Origin: Anaeramoeba ignava | Lineage: Eukaryota > Metamonada > Anaeramoebidae | Direction: 5' to 3' | DNA length: 64,000 bases | Assembly (NCBI GenBank): GCA_028826165.1 | Contig: JAPDFW010000061.1 | Location: 124,001-188,000, forward strand | In this document: positions 49,335 to 59,646 of the stretch, in pieces | Numbering within the stretch: the first letter of the stretch is position 1 | Layout: every line of letters begins with the position of its first letter | Translations under genes and position numbers: made by a program | The notes under the pieces: model-generated | What the model saw: the letters and a program-made list of their open reading frames with translations, nothing else | The model's database searches: none | What the model was told of the DNA's origin: nothing

Positions 49335-50126
49335 ATGGAAAAAAATTTTGATCTAAAAAAAGAATTCCAATTAATAATTCCAAATGAAAATTCACAAGAA
49401 AATAATTTAAATTTTAATTTTAATTTATTTTCTTCTTCTAAAAACAAAAACAAAAACAAACAATTAAAAAATCCATTTAATTCTTTTTCAAATTTAAATG
49501 AAAAAAAAGAAGATCAAAAAAAGAAAAGAAAAAAAAGTCTTCCTTTTAATTTTTTTCAATCAAAAGAAGCTTTTAAAACAAGAAAAGTTGAAAAATTAAA
49601 TAAGAATCAAAAAGAATCAAAAAATCCAAAAAATCCAAAAAAAGTTAAATTTCTTCTTCCACAAAAAAATCATTTAGAAAATCATTTAGAAAACCAAATT
49701 CAAATTGAAAATGAAAATCAAAATTATTTAGAAAATCAAAATCAAAATCAAAATCAAAATGAAAATCAAAATCAAAATCGAAATGAAAATCAAAATCAAA
49801 ATCAAAATCAAAATCAAAATCAAATTCAAATTCAAAATGAAAATCAAATTCAAAATCAAAATCAAAATCAAAATCAAAATCAAAATCAAAATCAAAATCA
49901 AAATCAAAATCAAATTCAAATTCAAAATCAAAATAAAAATCAAAATCAAAATCAAATTGAAAATCAAAATCAAATTGAAAATAAAAATCAAATTGAAAAT
50001 CAAAATCAATATCAAAATCAAAATCAAAATCAAAATCAAAATCAAAATCAAAATCAAAATCAAAATCAAATGAAAATAAAATTCAAAATCAAAATCAAAT
50101 TGAAAATGTTTTTGATGATTCTGTAA
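49335..50126 (+). CDS. Asn/Gln-rich low-complexity protein, probably a 5' exon
   Basis: A 263-codon frame that I do not recognise as a family. Residues ~1-120 are Lys/Asn-rich, with a possible nuclear localisation signal KKKRKK near residue 63. The rest is (QN)n, (EN) and (QI) runs from a CAAAAT hexamer. Near nt 50,070 the hexamer phase slips by one base. In the neighbouring frame the reading continues to IENVFDDS followed by a GTAAAA donor at about 50,125, so the open-frame end is probably not the true end. Downstream exons may include the SAP-like segment near 50,730-50,820, but no junction could be proven. It is divergent from Sec7-PH. Confidence 0.5.
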   Translation: MEKNFDLKKEFQLIIPNENSQENNLNFNFNLFSSSKNKNKNKQLKNPFNSFSNLNEKKEDQKKKRKKSLPFNFFQSKEAFKTRKVEKLNKNQKESKNPKNPKKVKFLLPQKNHLENHLENQIQIENENQNYLENQNQNQNQNENQNQNRNENQNQNQNQNQNQIQIQNENQIQNQNQNQNQNQNQNQNQNQNQIQIQNQNKNQNQNQIENQNQIENKNQIENQNQYQNQNQNQNQNQNQNQNQNQMKIKFKIKIKLKMFLMIL

Positions 50127-50199
50127 AAATCAAAATCAAAATCAAAATCAAAATCAAAATCAAAAATGAATTCTTCAAAATCAAAAGAAAATGAATTTG

Positions 50200-50830
50200 A
50201 AAAGAAAAATTTCAAAATCAAAATCAAAATTTTCAAATAAAAATCAAAATTACAAGAAAAATTTTAAAAATAAAATCAAATCTCGAAAAATTTTCAATTT
50301 AAAAAATCAAAATCAAAAAAAAATTGAAAATAAAAATAAAAATCAAAAAAAAGAAAATGTTTTTGATTTTGATTTTTCATTTTTCTTTTACTTCTATGAA
50401 TTTGAATTACAAAAATGAATGAATACCTCCAAAACTTGATAAAGAAGAAATTAAAAAGTCTTGAAGAGAAATTTGTTTTGAAAAATGGAAAGAAAATTTT
50501 GTTTATAAACTCCAAAATTACAAGAAAAATTTTTATTTTTAAAATCAAATCTCGAAAGATTTTCAATTTAAAATTTTTAAACAAAAATAGAATGAAAAAT
50601 AAAAAGCAAAATTCAAAAATAATTTTATTTTTAATTTTTCATTTTTCTTTTCACTTTTATTTATTTGAAATGAAAAAAATTTGGGAATTAAAAAGGGTGT
50701 TTTTATCAATTTAAAACTTGTTAAAAGATAAATTAAAAAGTCTTGGTGGAAATGATAAGAATATTGAAAAATGGAAAGAAAGATTAGTTGAACTGATATT
50801 TACAATGAAAAAGGCAAATTAATTTTATTT
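50200..50830 (+). other. Two degenerate direct copies (~275 bp apart) holding a short helical coding-like segment
   Basis: Landmarks ACAAGAAAAATTTT, TCTCGAAA(A/G)ATTTTCAATTT, TTTTTCATTTTTCTTTT, TTAAAAAGTCTTG and AAAATGGAAAGAAA occur in the same order in both copies. The first copy reads NEYLQNLIKKKLKSL. The second reads NLLKDKLKSLGGNDKNIEKW then KERLVEL and ends at TAA 50819-50821. This helical segment weakly resembles a SAP motif or the N-terminal helices of RhoGDI. One copy may be a true exon of the flanking gene and the other decayed. A fainter third echo lies at 50,860-51,060. Confidence 0.4.
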
Positions 50831-50889
50831 TTAAATTTTAATTTTTAATTTTTAATTTTTAACTTTCAAAATTCTTTAAATTTAAAATT

Positions 50890-51735
50890 TTTAATCCTAA
50901 ATGATGGTGATAAATAAAAATATAAATATAAATATAAATTCGTGTTTTAATATAAAAATAGACTAAATATTGTTATTTCTAAATGGAAAATTTAAAGCAA
51001 AAATCAAAAAAAACAACTTGGGAATTAAAAAATATGTTTCTAAATCAATTTAAAATTAATTTTAAAAATTAAACATGAAATTATTTATAAATATTAAATA
51101 AAATTAAATAAAATATTTTATAAAGATAAATTAAATAAAAAAATAAAAATATAAAAATAAATATAAAATAAATATAAATATAAATATAAATATAAAATAT
51201 AAAAATCTAAAATCTAAATCTAAATCTAAATCTAAATATAAATATAAATATAAATATAAATATAAATCTAAATCTAAAATATAAATATAAATATAAATAT
51301 AAATATAAATATAAATATAAATCTAAATATAAATATAAATATAAATCTAAATCTAAATCTAAATAAAAATCTAAATATAAATATAAATATAAATATAAAT
51401 ATAAATCTAAATATAAATATAAATCTAAATCTAAATTTAAATATAAATATAAATATAAATCTAAATCTAAATATAAATATAAATATAAATATAATTCTAA
51501 ATATAAATATAAATCCAAATCAAAATCAAATTCAAATTCAAAATCAAAATCAAATTCAAATTCAAAATCAAAATCAAATTCAAATTCAAAATCAAATTCA
51601 AAATCAAATTCAAATTCAAAATCAAATTCAAAATCAAATTCAAATTCAAATTCAAATTCAAATTCAAATTCAAATTCAAAATATAAATATCAATCTAAAT
51701 ATCAATATCAAAATCTAAATATAAATATAATTGAA
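50890..51735. repeat. ATAAAT / CTAAAT / CAAATT hexamer arrays
   Basis: Blocks of TATAAA, TCTAAA and TCAAAT hexamers in succession, with no coding signal on either strand. They probably lie in an intron or spacer upstream of the RhoGDI-like exons. Confidence 0.8.
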
Positions 51736-51740
51736 ATTAA

Positions 51741-52034
51741 ATGAAAAAAAAAAAAGTAAATGAAACTGTTCAAATGATTGGATCATTTCCACCAAAAAAA
51801 GAAATTTTTGAATTTACAAGTCCTTATGAAGAAGTTTTAACTGGAGAAGCTAATACGAAACCTTACAAAGGAATTGCACAAGTAAATCCAAAATAAAATT
51901 AAAATTTAATCAAAAATAAAATTAATAAAATTTTAATCCAAAATAAAAAAATAATTTAGTTCAGTGACGATGATGGAAGAATTCTTTTGGATCTTAATTA
52001 TACATTCCAATTAGTCAAAGAATGGAAAGATTAA
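51741..52034 (+). CDS. Rho GDP-dissociation inhibitor, C-terminal part only
   Basis: Two exons, 51741-51881 and 51960-52034, split by a 78-nt intron (GTAAAT..TTTAG) in phase 0. The reading VNETVQMIGSFPPKKEIFEF, then SPYEEVLTGE and FSDDDGRILLDLNYTFQLVK ending EWKD, matches the RhoGDI C-terminal immunoglobulin-like half (YMVGSYGP..EEYEFLTPVEEAP.G.L; FTDDD...L.W.W...I.KDWKD). RhoGDIs extract prenylated Rho GTPases from membranes. The N-terminal regulatory arm and the first half of the beta sandwich are not visible just upstream, where only hexamer repeats occur. ATG 51741 lies in an A-run and is probably not the true start; an AAAG acceptor at about 51,755 is possible. Either a long intron separates missing exons or the gene is truncated. 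A Rho exchange factor is encoded at 3-9 kb. Confidence 0.75.
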
Positions 52035-52234
52035 AAGAAAAAAAAGAAAAGAAAAGAAAAGAAAAGAAAGGAATTTTTTTTGATATTTTTTTTTGATATT
52101 TTTTTTTTAAATTCCTTTTCAATTTCAAATGATCGAAAAGAACACAAAAAAAAAGATTAAATAAAAAGGAAAGAAAGAAAGAAAAAAAAAATTAAAAAAT
52201 TTTTTCATTTTTTTTTCATTTTTCATTTTTTAAT

Positions 52235-55200
52235 ATGAATTGTTTTGATTCAAATCTCAAAACCTGGTTAGTAATTACTAGTGACCACAAATTAAAACTT
52301 TGGGATACAAACACAGGGAAAATAATTCACGACTTTACATTGCCATCTCATTTATCAACAACAATTACAGCCTTGGCATGGACAAACCAACATGAATCAC
52401 GATTTATAAACAAGGTAAACAAAAATAAATATACAAATTCCCACATAAACTTTTCATACCATTTACTCCTGTTATCAAAATATGCGCCTTGTTTTATACT
52501 TAGCTTGGTGGTCTTGGAACTGCTGTTTTGGGAACTCAAAAAGGAAAAATAATTTTGTTTAATCTTTCTTCTCAAGAAATTATCACAGAAATTCAAGATG
52601 AAACAACTTCTAATTTTGGAAAAATTAATGATATTAAATTATCTCAAGATTCTGCTTATATTTACTCCTCTTATGAAGCTGGTTTTGTTTGTATTTGGAA
52701 TTTTCCAAACTCGAGCATTATTCAAGTAAATTAAAATTAAAAATTAAATATAAATTAAAATTAAAATTAAAAATTAAATCAAAATTAAATTAAAATTAAA
52801 ATTCAATATAAATTAAAATTAAAAATTAAAATTAAAATTAAAATTAAAAATTAAAATTAAAATTAAAATTAAATTTAAAATTAAAATTAAAATTAAAATT
52901 AAAATTAAAATTAAAATTAAAATTAAAATTAAAATTAAAATTAAAATTAAAAATTAAAATTAAAAATTAAAATTAAAATTCAAATTAAAATTAAAAATTA
53001 AAATTAAAATTAAAATTAAAAATTAAAATTAAAATTAAAATTAAAATTAAAATTAAAAAAATTAAAATTAAAATTAAAATTAAAATTAAAATTAAAATTA
53101 AAATTAAAATTAAAATTAAAATTAAAATTAAAATTAAAAATTAAAAATTAAAATCAAAATCAAAATTAAATTAATTATTTTTTTAATTAGAGTTTTTAAA
53201 GCAAGTTCAAGATCAGTTACAAGAATTGAAATTAGTAATAATCAAAAAATTATTTTAACAACTACTGCTAGTATTAAAAATGGGAAATAAAAAACCAAGT
53301 TGTAAATTTTAAAATCAAAATTGAAAAAAATCAAAATTGAAAAATTTGAATGAAAATTTGAATGAAAAATTAAAAAGGTTTTGGATAAATATGCTGGACA
53401 TCAAAATGCTATCCAATTTATTCAATTTTTTCCAAATGAAAAATATTTTATTACATTAGCAGGGGAATTATATGCAAATTTATGGGAAACAAACAAATCC
53501 TCAAACCCAAATCGTATATATAAATTTAATAATAATTTTAATAATAATTTAATAATAATTTTAATAATAATTTTAATAATAATTTTAATAATAATTTTAA
53601 TAATAATTTTAATAATAATTTAATAATAATTTTAATAATAATTTTAATAATAATTTTATAAATAATTTTAATAATAATTTTATTAATAATTTTATAAATA
53701 ATTTTAATAATAATTTTATAAATAATTTTTAATAATAATTTTAATAATAATTTTAATAACTAATATAATTAAAAAAATAAAATAAAAAAAATAATAAATT
53801 TTAAAAAAATTGAAAAATAAAATTTTTAATAATAATTTTAATAATAATTTTAATAATAATTTTTAATAATAATTTTAATAATCAATTTTAATAAAATAAT
53901 AATTTTAATAATAATTTTATAATAAATTTTAATAATAATTTTAATAATAATTTTAATAATAAATTTAAATAATAAATTTAATAATAAATTTAATAATAAA
54001 TTTAATAATAATTTTTAATAATAATTTTAATAATAATTACATTAAAGGGGAATTTTATGCAAATTTATAAATAATTTTAAAACAATTTTAATAATAATTT
54101 TAATAATAATTTTAATAAATAATTTTAATAATAATTTTAATAATAAATTTAATAATAAATTTAATAATAATTTTAATAATAAATTTAATAATAAATTTAA
54201 TAATAATTTTAATAATAAATTTAATAATAATCTTATAAATAATTTTAATAATAATTTTTAATAATAATTTTAATAATAATTTTAATAATAATTTTAATAA
54301 TAATTTTAATAATAATTTTAATAATAATTTTAATAATAATTTTAATAATAATTTTAATAATAATTTTAATAATAATAATTTTACAAATAATTTTAATAAT
54401 AATTTTAATAATAAATATAATAATTTTAATAATAATTTTAATAATAATTTTAATAATAATTTTAATAATAATTTTTAATAATAATTTTAATAATAATTTT
54501 TAATAATTTTAATAATAATTTTAATAATAAATATAAAACAAATTAATAAATTTAATAATAATAATAAATTTAATAATAAATTTTAATAAATTTTAATAAT
54601 AATTTTAATAATAATTTTAATAATAATTTTAATAATAATTTTATAATAATTTTAATAATAATTTTAATAATAAATTTAATAATAAATTTAATAATAAATT
54701 TAATAATAAATATAATAATAAATATAATAATAATTTTAATAATAATTTTAATAATAATTTTAATAATAATTTTAATAATAATTTTAATAATCAATTTAAT
54801 AATAATTTTATAAATAATTTAATAATAATTTTAATAATAATTTTTATAATAATTTTAATATTATTTTTTTCAGCTTTGATATCAGATTCACCAACAAAAA
54901 CAGCAGAATTTTATCACATCCCTAAAAAAAATGAAACAAGAATTCTTCTTATTGCAGATCAAGCTTGTTATCTTTATAATTATAATGAAAATCAAAATTT
55001 AAATATGAATGATAAACAAAAAATTATGGATCAAAAATATAAGATAAAAATTACAAGAAATCAAAAAGAAGGCAAAATTATTGCCTGCAAATTTTTAACT
55101 AGCAAAAAAATTTTACTTGTTCATGGAACTCCAGATAATCCATTTTTTGAAACAATTGTAATCAGTTTTTCCTTTTAATAATGAAAAAAAAATGATAAAA

Positions 55201-56206
55201 TCTTCGTTTTTATTAAATAATCAAAATTTTATTTATTTATTTAGATTTTTTATTCTCATAAAAAAGGAGGTTTTTTTGATTCTATAATTCCAATAAGAAC
55301 ATTAACTTTAACTGAGAAAAAAAAGGAAGTTGTATGTGAATGAATTGATTGATAAAATTAAAATTAAAAATTAAAATTCATTTATAAAATTAAAATTAAA
55401 ATTAAAATTAAAATTAAAATTAAAATTAAAATTTAAATTTAAAATCTAAATTTTCAGGGCGAAGATCCAATGGAAATTGAAAAGGAAATGAAACAAAGAG
55501 AAAATGAAACTCATTTATTACTTTCCCAAAATGTTGCTTTTTCAATTCCTCAATCAAAATTTCAACAAGATCAATTAATTTTTCAAAAAGAAGATTTTTA
55601 TGAAACTTTTACTTATCCAAAAGCAACAGAAAAACAAATAAAATCATTAGGACAAAAAATAGAAAATGATTTTATGGAATTAGAAAAGAAAAATTTACAA
55701 ATTCAAACACCAAAAATTATTGTAAAAAAAAAATAATTTTCCAAAAACATGAAATTTAAAAAAAATTCAAAAATAATTTCCTTAAACATGAAATTTAAAA
55801 ATATTTTAAAAATAATTTTTCTTTTCATTAGAAAAAATCAAAACTCATTTCAATTATTAAGAAAAATATTTCAGAAAATCAAACAATTATTGCAATTAAT
55901 CATCTTCTTTACTTGAAAAACCAACAAAAAATTCTCAATATTATTCAAGAAATTCCAACAGATTGTGTTGTTCCTTTAATTTTAGAAATGATTTCACTTT
56001 CAAAATCAAATACAAAAACATTTAATAAACTATATTTTTGGATTCAAAATTTACTTATAATAAGAACTAAAGACGCTCTTTCAAATAAAATTGTTAATGA
56101 AAGTTTAATTGAATTTAATAAACTTTGTGAAGAAAGAACAGAAAATCTAAGAAATCTTTTCAAATTAAATGGAAAAATTTCACATTCATTAACAAAAAGA
56201 AAATAG
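52235..56206 (+). CDS. WDR43: WDR43/Utp5-like WD40 protein of the small-subunit processome
   Basis: Eight proposed exons: 52235-52414, 52504-52725, ~53193-53298, 53378-53513, 54874-55157, 55245-55331, 55458-55721 and 55832-56206, about 550 residues. WDR43/Utp5 belongs to the t-UTP (UTP-A) subcomplex that starts 18S pre-rRNA processing. Evidence: WD-repeat phrases (DHKLKLWDTNTGKII, VLGTQKGKIILFNLSS, GFVCIWNFPNSS, YAGHQNAIQFIQF), the ALISDSP-like strand after exon 4, KILLVHGTPDNPFFETIV (family LLVYGxxxxPxxE), and a C-terminal helical UTP12-type domain (VVPLILEMISL...LFKLNGKIS). Most junctions keep frame exactly. Exon 3 does not: one base appears missing in the T-run at 53193-53197 and one in the A-run near 53277, after which the WD tail WEIKNQ is in frame. 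The fourth intron is a 1.36-kb repeat array. Stop codon TAG. Confidence 0.82.
52726..53190. repeat. Intronic hexamer array AATTAA in WDR43-like gene
   Basis: About 430 bp of AAATTA hexamers between exons 2 and 3, ending in TTTTTTTAATTAG at the acceptor. It is the same hexamer class as the TTTTAA spacers, seen from the opposite strand. Confidence 0.85.
53514..54873. repeat. Intronic 12-bp tandem array, unit TTTTAATAATAA
   Basis: A 1360-bp intron between exons 4 and 5 of the WDR43-like gene consists of TTTTAATAATAA 12-mers and AATAATAAATTT variants. Donor GTATAT follows AATC, and acceptor TTTTTTCAG precedes CTTTGATATC. The phase-1 junction is exact. A short AAAGGGGAATTTTATGCAAATTTAT near 54,045 echoes exon 4 (AGGGGAATTATATGCAAATTTAT), suggesting the array once copied part of the exon. 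Confidence 0.88.
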
Positions 56207-56350
56207 AAGAAAAAGAAATAGAAAAATTAATAGAAAAAACAAATTTTTTTTTTCAATAAAGAATTTAAAAAAAAAAAGCAAAAAAAAATTTTTTGAATTT
56301 TTGTTCCACTTTTTTTTATTTTAATTTTTAAATTTAATTTTAATTTAATT

Positions 56351-57547
56351 TTAATAATCTTCTTTTTCATGTTTTGCAAATAAATCTCTTAAAAATAAAG
56401 CAAAATAAAAAAATACAGAAATGCAACATTGAGCAATATACCAAGTTGGAGAAATAGCAACTGAAACAGAAGACAAATAATAAGCAAGACCAAGATACAT
56501 AATTGCACGAACCAAGCAATTTCCCGCAACTTTAGAAGCGTTTTTTTCATTTTCAATGAAATGATTTTGTGCATCTTTATTGAAGATCAAACGAAAATAT
56601 TTTGAATAAGCCAAATTAAAGGGAATATAACTAATGGTGAGATAGAAAATAAGAATTGAAAAGACGGGCTCAATATTATTCACGAAGGGGATTATGCTAT
56701 TCAAGTTGTTTTTATTGAAGAAAATTTTGATTTTTTCCTTTATAAGTGACTGAAGTTGCTCACGCGAAATGTTTTGAGGATGAAGTCCAAAATCAAGGAT
56801 ATCTTTCAAACCAAACGAGACATTTTGATTCAAACCAATCCCGTGTTTTTCCGGTTCTAGCTCTAGTTTTGTTTCTTCGTAAATTGTGTTTGAGAAGAAA
56901 GTGCAATTTTTGACAAACGAATTTTTAAATGTTTTTTTTAACAGAAATAAAAGGAATAAACCAAACATTGCCGCGTCTAAAATGTTTCTTTTTTTTGAGA
57001 CCAATGAGAATATTAGCGACAAAACAATCAAACCGATGACGAAATAGAAAAAAAGTTTTTGGTTGTGATCCAAAACTGAGCATTTTAAGATCTGGAAAAA
57101 AAACACACTTGCAACTGCAAAACATAAAATGGAAACGATAATCTTCACAAAGAAAAACTGGAGATTTGAACGTATAAATTGGAAGGATAATTTTCTATTG
57201 AAAAACAAAATCAATCGAGTGATTTGAATTGATTCAAAAATGAGCAGCACAGGAAAAAAATAAGAAAGAATATAATCATTGTAATATTTGGTGATTGAAT
57301 CGGGAAGAAATGTAAAAGAAAAGTATGTGACTAGAAGTGTCCATACAATGTTTAGTAAAGGAAAGAAAATGATTTTGTATAAAAAATTATTTGACATAAA
57401 AAGTGCCAAAATTGATGAAATTATTTCAAGTGTAATTAATCCTATTGATTGTTTTTGTGATGCTGTAATTCCATACAAAAATTGAAAAAGAATTATTGAA
57501 ATGAATGAAAGAGTAAATGTAATTGTTTTAATTATGAAAGAAATCAT
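56351..57547 (-). CDS. Multi-pass membrane protein, possibly Ice2-like
   Basis: A 398-residue intronless frame with hydrophobic segments near residues 5-28, 34-55, 58-80, 90-113, 128-155, 163-185, 190-207, then a soluble stretch (~208-295), then 295-320, 342-362 and 367-388. It ends with KHEKEDY, a lysine-containing cytosolic-type tail. The profile and phrases such as FFPVLLIFESIQITRLILFF loosely recall fungal Ice2, an ER membrane protein of lipid-droplet and ER-shape control, but I cannot confirm that. Base composition is less AT-biased than its neighbours. ATG 57547 is preceded by TTTTTCATTTTTCATTTTC on the sense strand. It converges on WDR43 (144 bp between stop codons), and RCC1-BTB copy E ends 72 bp upstream of it. 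Confidence 0.7.
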   Translation of the reverse strand: MISFIIKTITFTLSFISIILFQFLYGITASQKQSIGLITLEIISSILALFMSNNFLYKIIFFPLLNIVWTLLVTYFSFTFLPDSITKYYNDYILSYFFPVLLIFESIQITRLILFFNRKLSFQFIRSNLQFFFVKIIVSILCFAVASVFFFQILKCSVLDHNQKLFFYFVIGLIVLSLIFSLVSKKRNILDAAMFGLFLLFLLKKTFKNSFVKNCTFFSNTIYEETKLELEPEKHGIGLNQNVSFGLKDILDFGLHPQNISREQLQSLIKEKIKIFFNKNNLNSIIPFVNNIEPVFSILIFYLTISYIPFNLAYSKYFRLIFNKDAQNHFIENEKNASKVAGNCLVRAIMYLGLAYYLSSVSVAISPTWYIAQCCISVFFYFALFLRDLFAKHEKEDY

Positions 57548-57619
57548 TTTGATAAGAAGAAAATGAAAAATGAAAAATTTGAAAAAAATTTTTTAATTTT
57601 AATTTTGATTTTTAAATTG

Positions 57620-59381
57620 TTAAATTAATAAATCAAATAAATTTGGATTTGTTTGATTTAATTGAAAATAATCAATTCCTCTTTTAATTTCATTAATAAT
57701 TTCTTGTGTAATTTGAATTTCATCTTTAATTTGATTTGAATAAATCCAATATTCAAATATTTGAAATGATTTATTACTTAATTCACTATAATCTGTAACT
57801 TTATTTGATTTATCTTCAGTTACAGATAAAAACATTCCTCGATATAATTCACTTCTCATTATTAATATTAATTTGGGAAATTTATATTGTTTTTCTTTTC
57901 TTTCAATTATAAAATCTTTTTCATTTTCATTTTCATTTTCATTTAAATAAATTCTTTTCATTGTTTCTTCAATTTTTTCATTTGAATTTATAATTTCTTT
58001 AATTTCAGAATATAATTTTGGATTTATTATGGAATTGTTTGAATAAATCATTTCAAATATTTGATTAGATTCTTTAATTGATTTTTTTGAAATAATTTCT
58101 TGAAGTTTTTCAATTTCATTTTCATCTTTTAATCTATATTTCAATATTAATTTATGAGCTTCGATTATTTCTCCATTTTTGGTTTTAAATGAAATATCAC
58201 AAAATTCTTTTCTTTCAAATAATTTTATCAAATCTTCTTCAAGATTGGAAAAAGGAGAAAGGAAAGGTGAATAATAAAGAAATGATTTATAATCTCCACA
58301 AAGAACATGATAATTAGAAATATCTTCATTAAATCTTAATTTAGGAAGTTTAATTTGGATTGGAATTAATTGATCATTTATGGTATTTTCAGTTCCTAAT
58401 TCTCCAGAATAATTAGCTCCAAATCCAATTAATTTCGCTTTAGTTGTTAAAATCAAAGTATGCTCATTTCCAACAGAAAAATCAAGAATATTTTCATTTT
58501 CAAATAAAGATGATTTGATTTCAGTAAATTCATTAGTATTTTGATATTTACCAAGTCCATTATATTCATAATCTCCACATGAATAAAGTTTTCTTTTTGG
58601 ATTTCTATCTTTGATCAGAATTAGTGAATGAGTAGCTCCACATTGAATATCAATTATTTTACCCTTTTGGAATATTTTGGATTTTGGTTAATTTTTGGAT
58701 TGTTATTTCTTCTTTTCTTGATTCTCCTAATCCAAGTTGACCATATTTGTTATATCCGCATCCAAATAATTCTTGATTTGAATTCAAAAGAAAAACATGA
58801 TTTGAAGAATTTCCTGAAAATATTTTAGAAATATTTTTCATCATTAAAATTGGTTTTTCTGTTCTTTTAAGTGTTTCAGAATCAAAACCAAGTTGACCAA
58901 ATTGATTTGAACCAATTCCATAAGCATTTTGATTTGAAGTTAATAAGTAAATTGAATAAGCTCCAGAAACAATATTTTGAATTATTCTATCATTTGTATC
59001 TTCAATTAATGATGAAATATTGATAAATTCATTTTGATTTCTTGGATTAATATCATATCCTTTTGCAAATACATTTCCTTCTGTTGTTAAAATAGCTTCA
59101 TTTTGATAACCAACAGTTACTTTTTGAATATTTTCAATTTGGATTTTTGAAGGATTTTGATTTGAATCATTTTCATTTAAATATTCTATTGCTTTTCCAT
59201 TTTTAAAAAGGAAAATTGTTGAATAATTTCCTGATGAAATTTGTTTAATTTGATTTTCATTTTCATTTTCATTTTCATTTTCATTTTCAAATTTAAATTG
59301 AATTGGTTTTGTTATTTTTTCTGGTTCATTTTTAATAAGAATTGGTGTTTTATTTCTTCCAAAAAATAAACAATCATTCAT
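57620..59381 (-). pseudogene. RCC1-double-BTB protein, copy E (frameshifts)
   Basis: First frame: 240 codons from ATG 59381, ending NIPKG-stop. The remainder, with RCC1 repeats and both BTB segments, is conserved in the next frame. The lesion is one extra base in 58662-58664 (sense GGG for GG), at the same homologous position as in copy B. At the 3' end an extra T and a missing A replace the usual INKFNNQN with an earlier stop at 57620; the family end would be at 57599. Otherwise well conserved. Confidence 0.75.
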
Positions 59382-59429
59382 TTTTGAAAAGAAAAAAATG
59401 AAAAAAAATGAAAAATGATTTTTATTTTT

Positions 59430-59646
59430 ATTTTTTGAATTTTAATTTTAAATTTAATTTTAATTTTGATTTAAATTTTAATTTTAATTTTAATTTTAAT
59501 TTTAATTTTAATTTTAATTTTAATTTTAATTTTAATTTTAATTTTAATTTTAATTTTAATTTTTAATTTAATTTTAATTTTTAATTTGATTTTAAATTTT
59601 AATTTTTATTTTAATTTTAATTTTAATTTTAATTTTAATTTTAATT
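59430..59646. repeat. TTTTAA hexamer spacer between copies E and F
   Basis: AATTTT hexamers with a few interruptions lie between the start-proximal T-rich element of copy E and the stop codon of copy F. No other feature was seen. Confidence 0.8.

Noticed and set aside
50900-51735. Hexamer-derived frames reading (L-Y-L-Y)n and (N-L)n
   Set aside because: They are pure repeat translations with no family signal and no splice context of their own.
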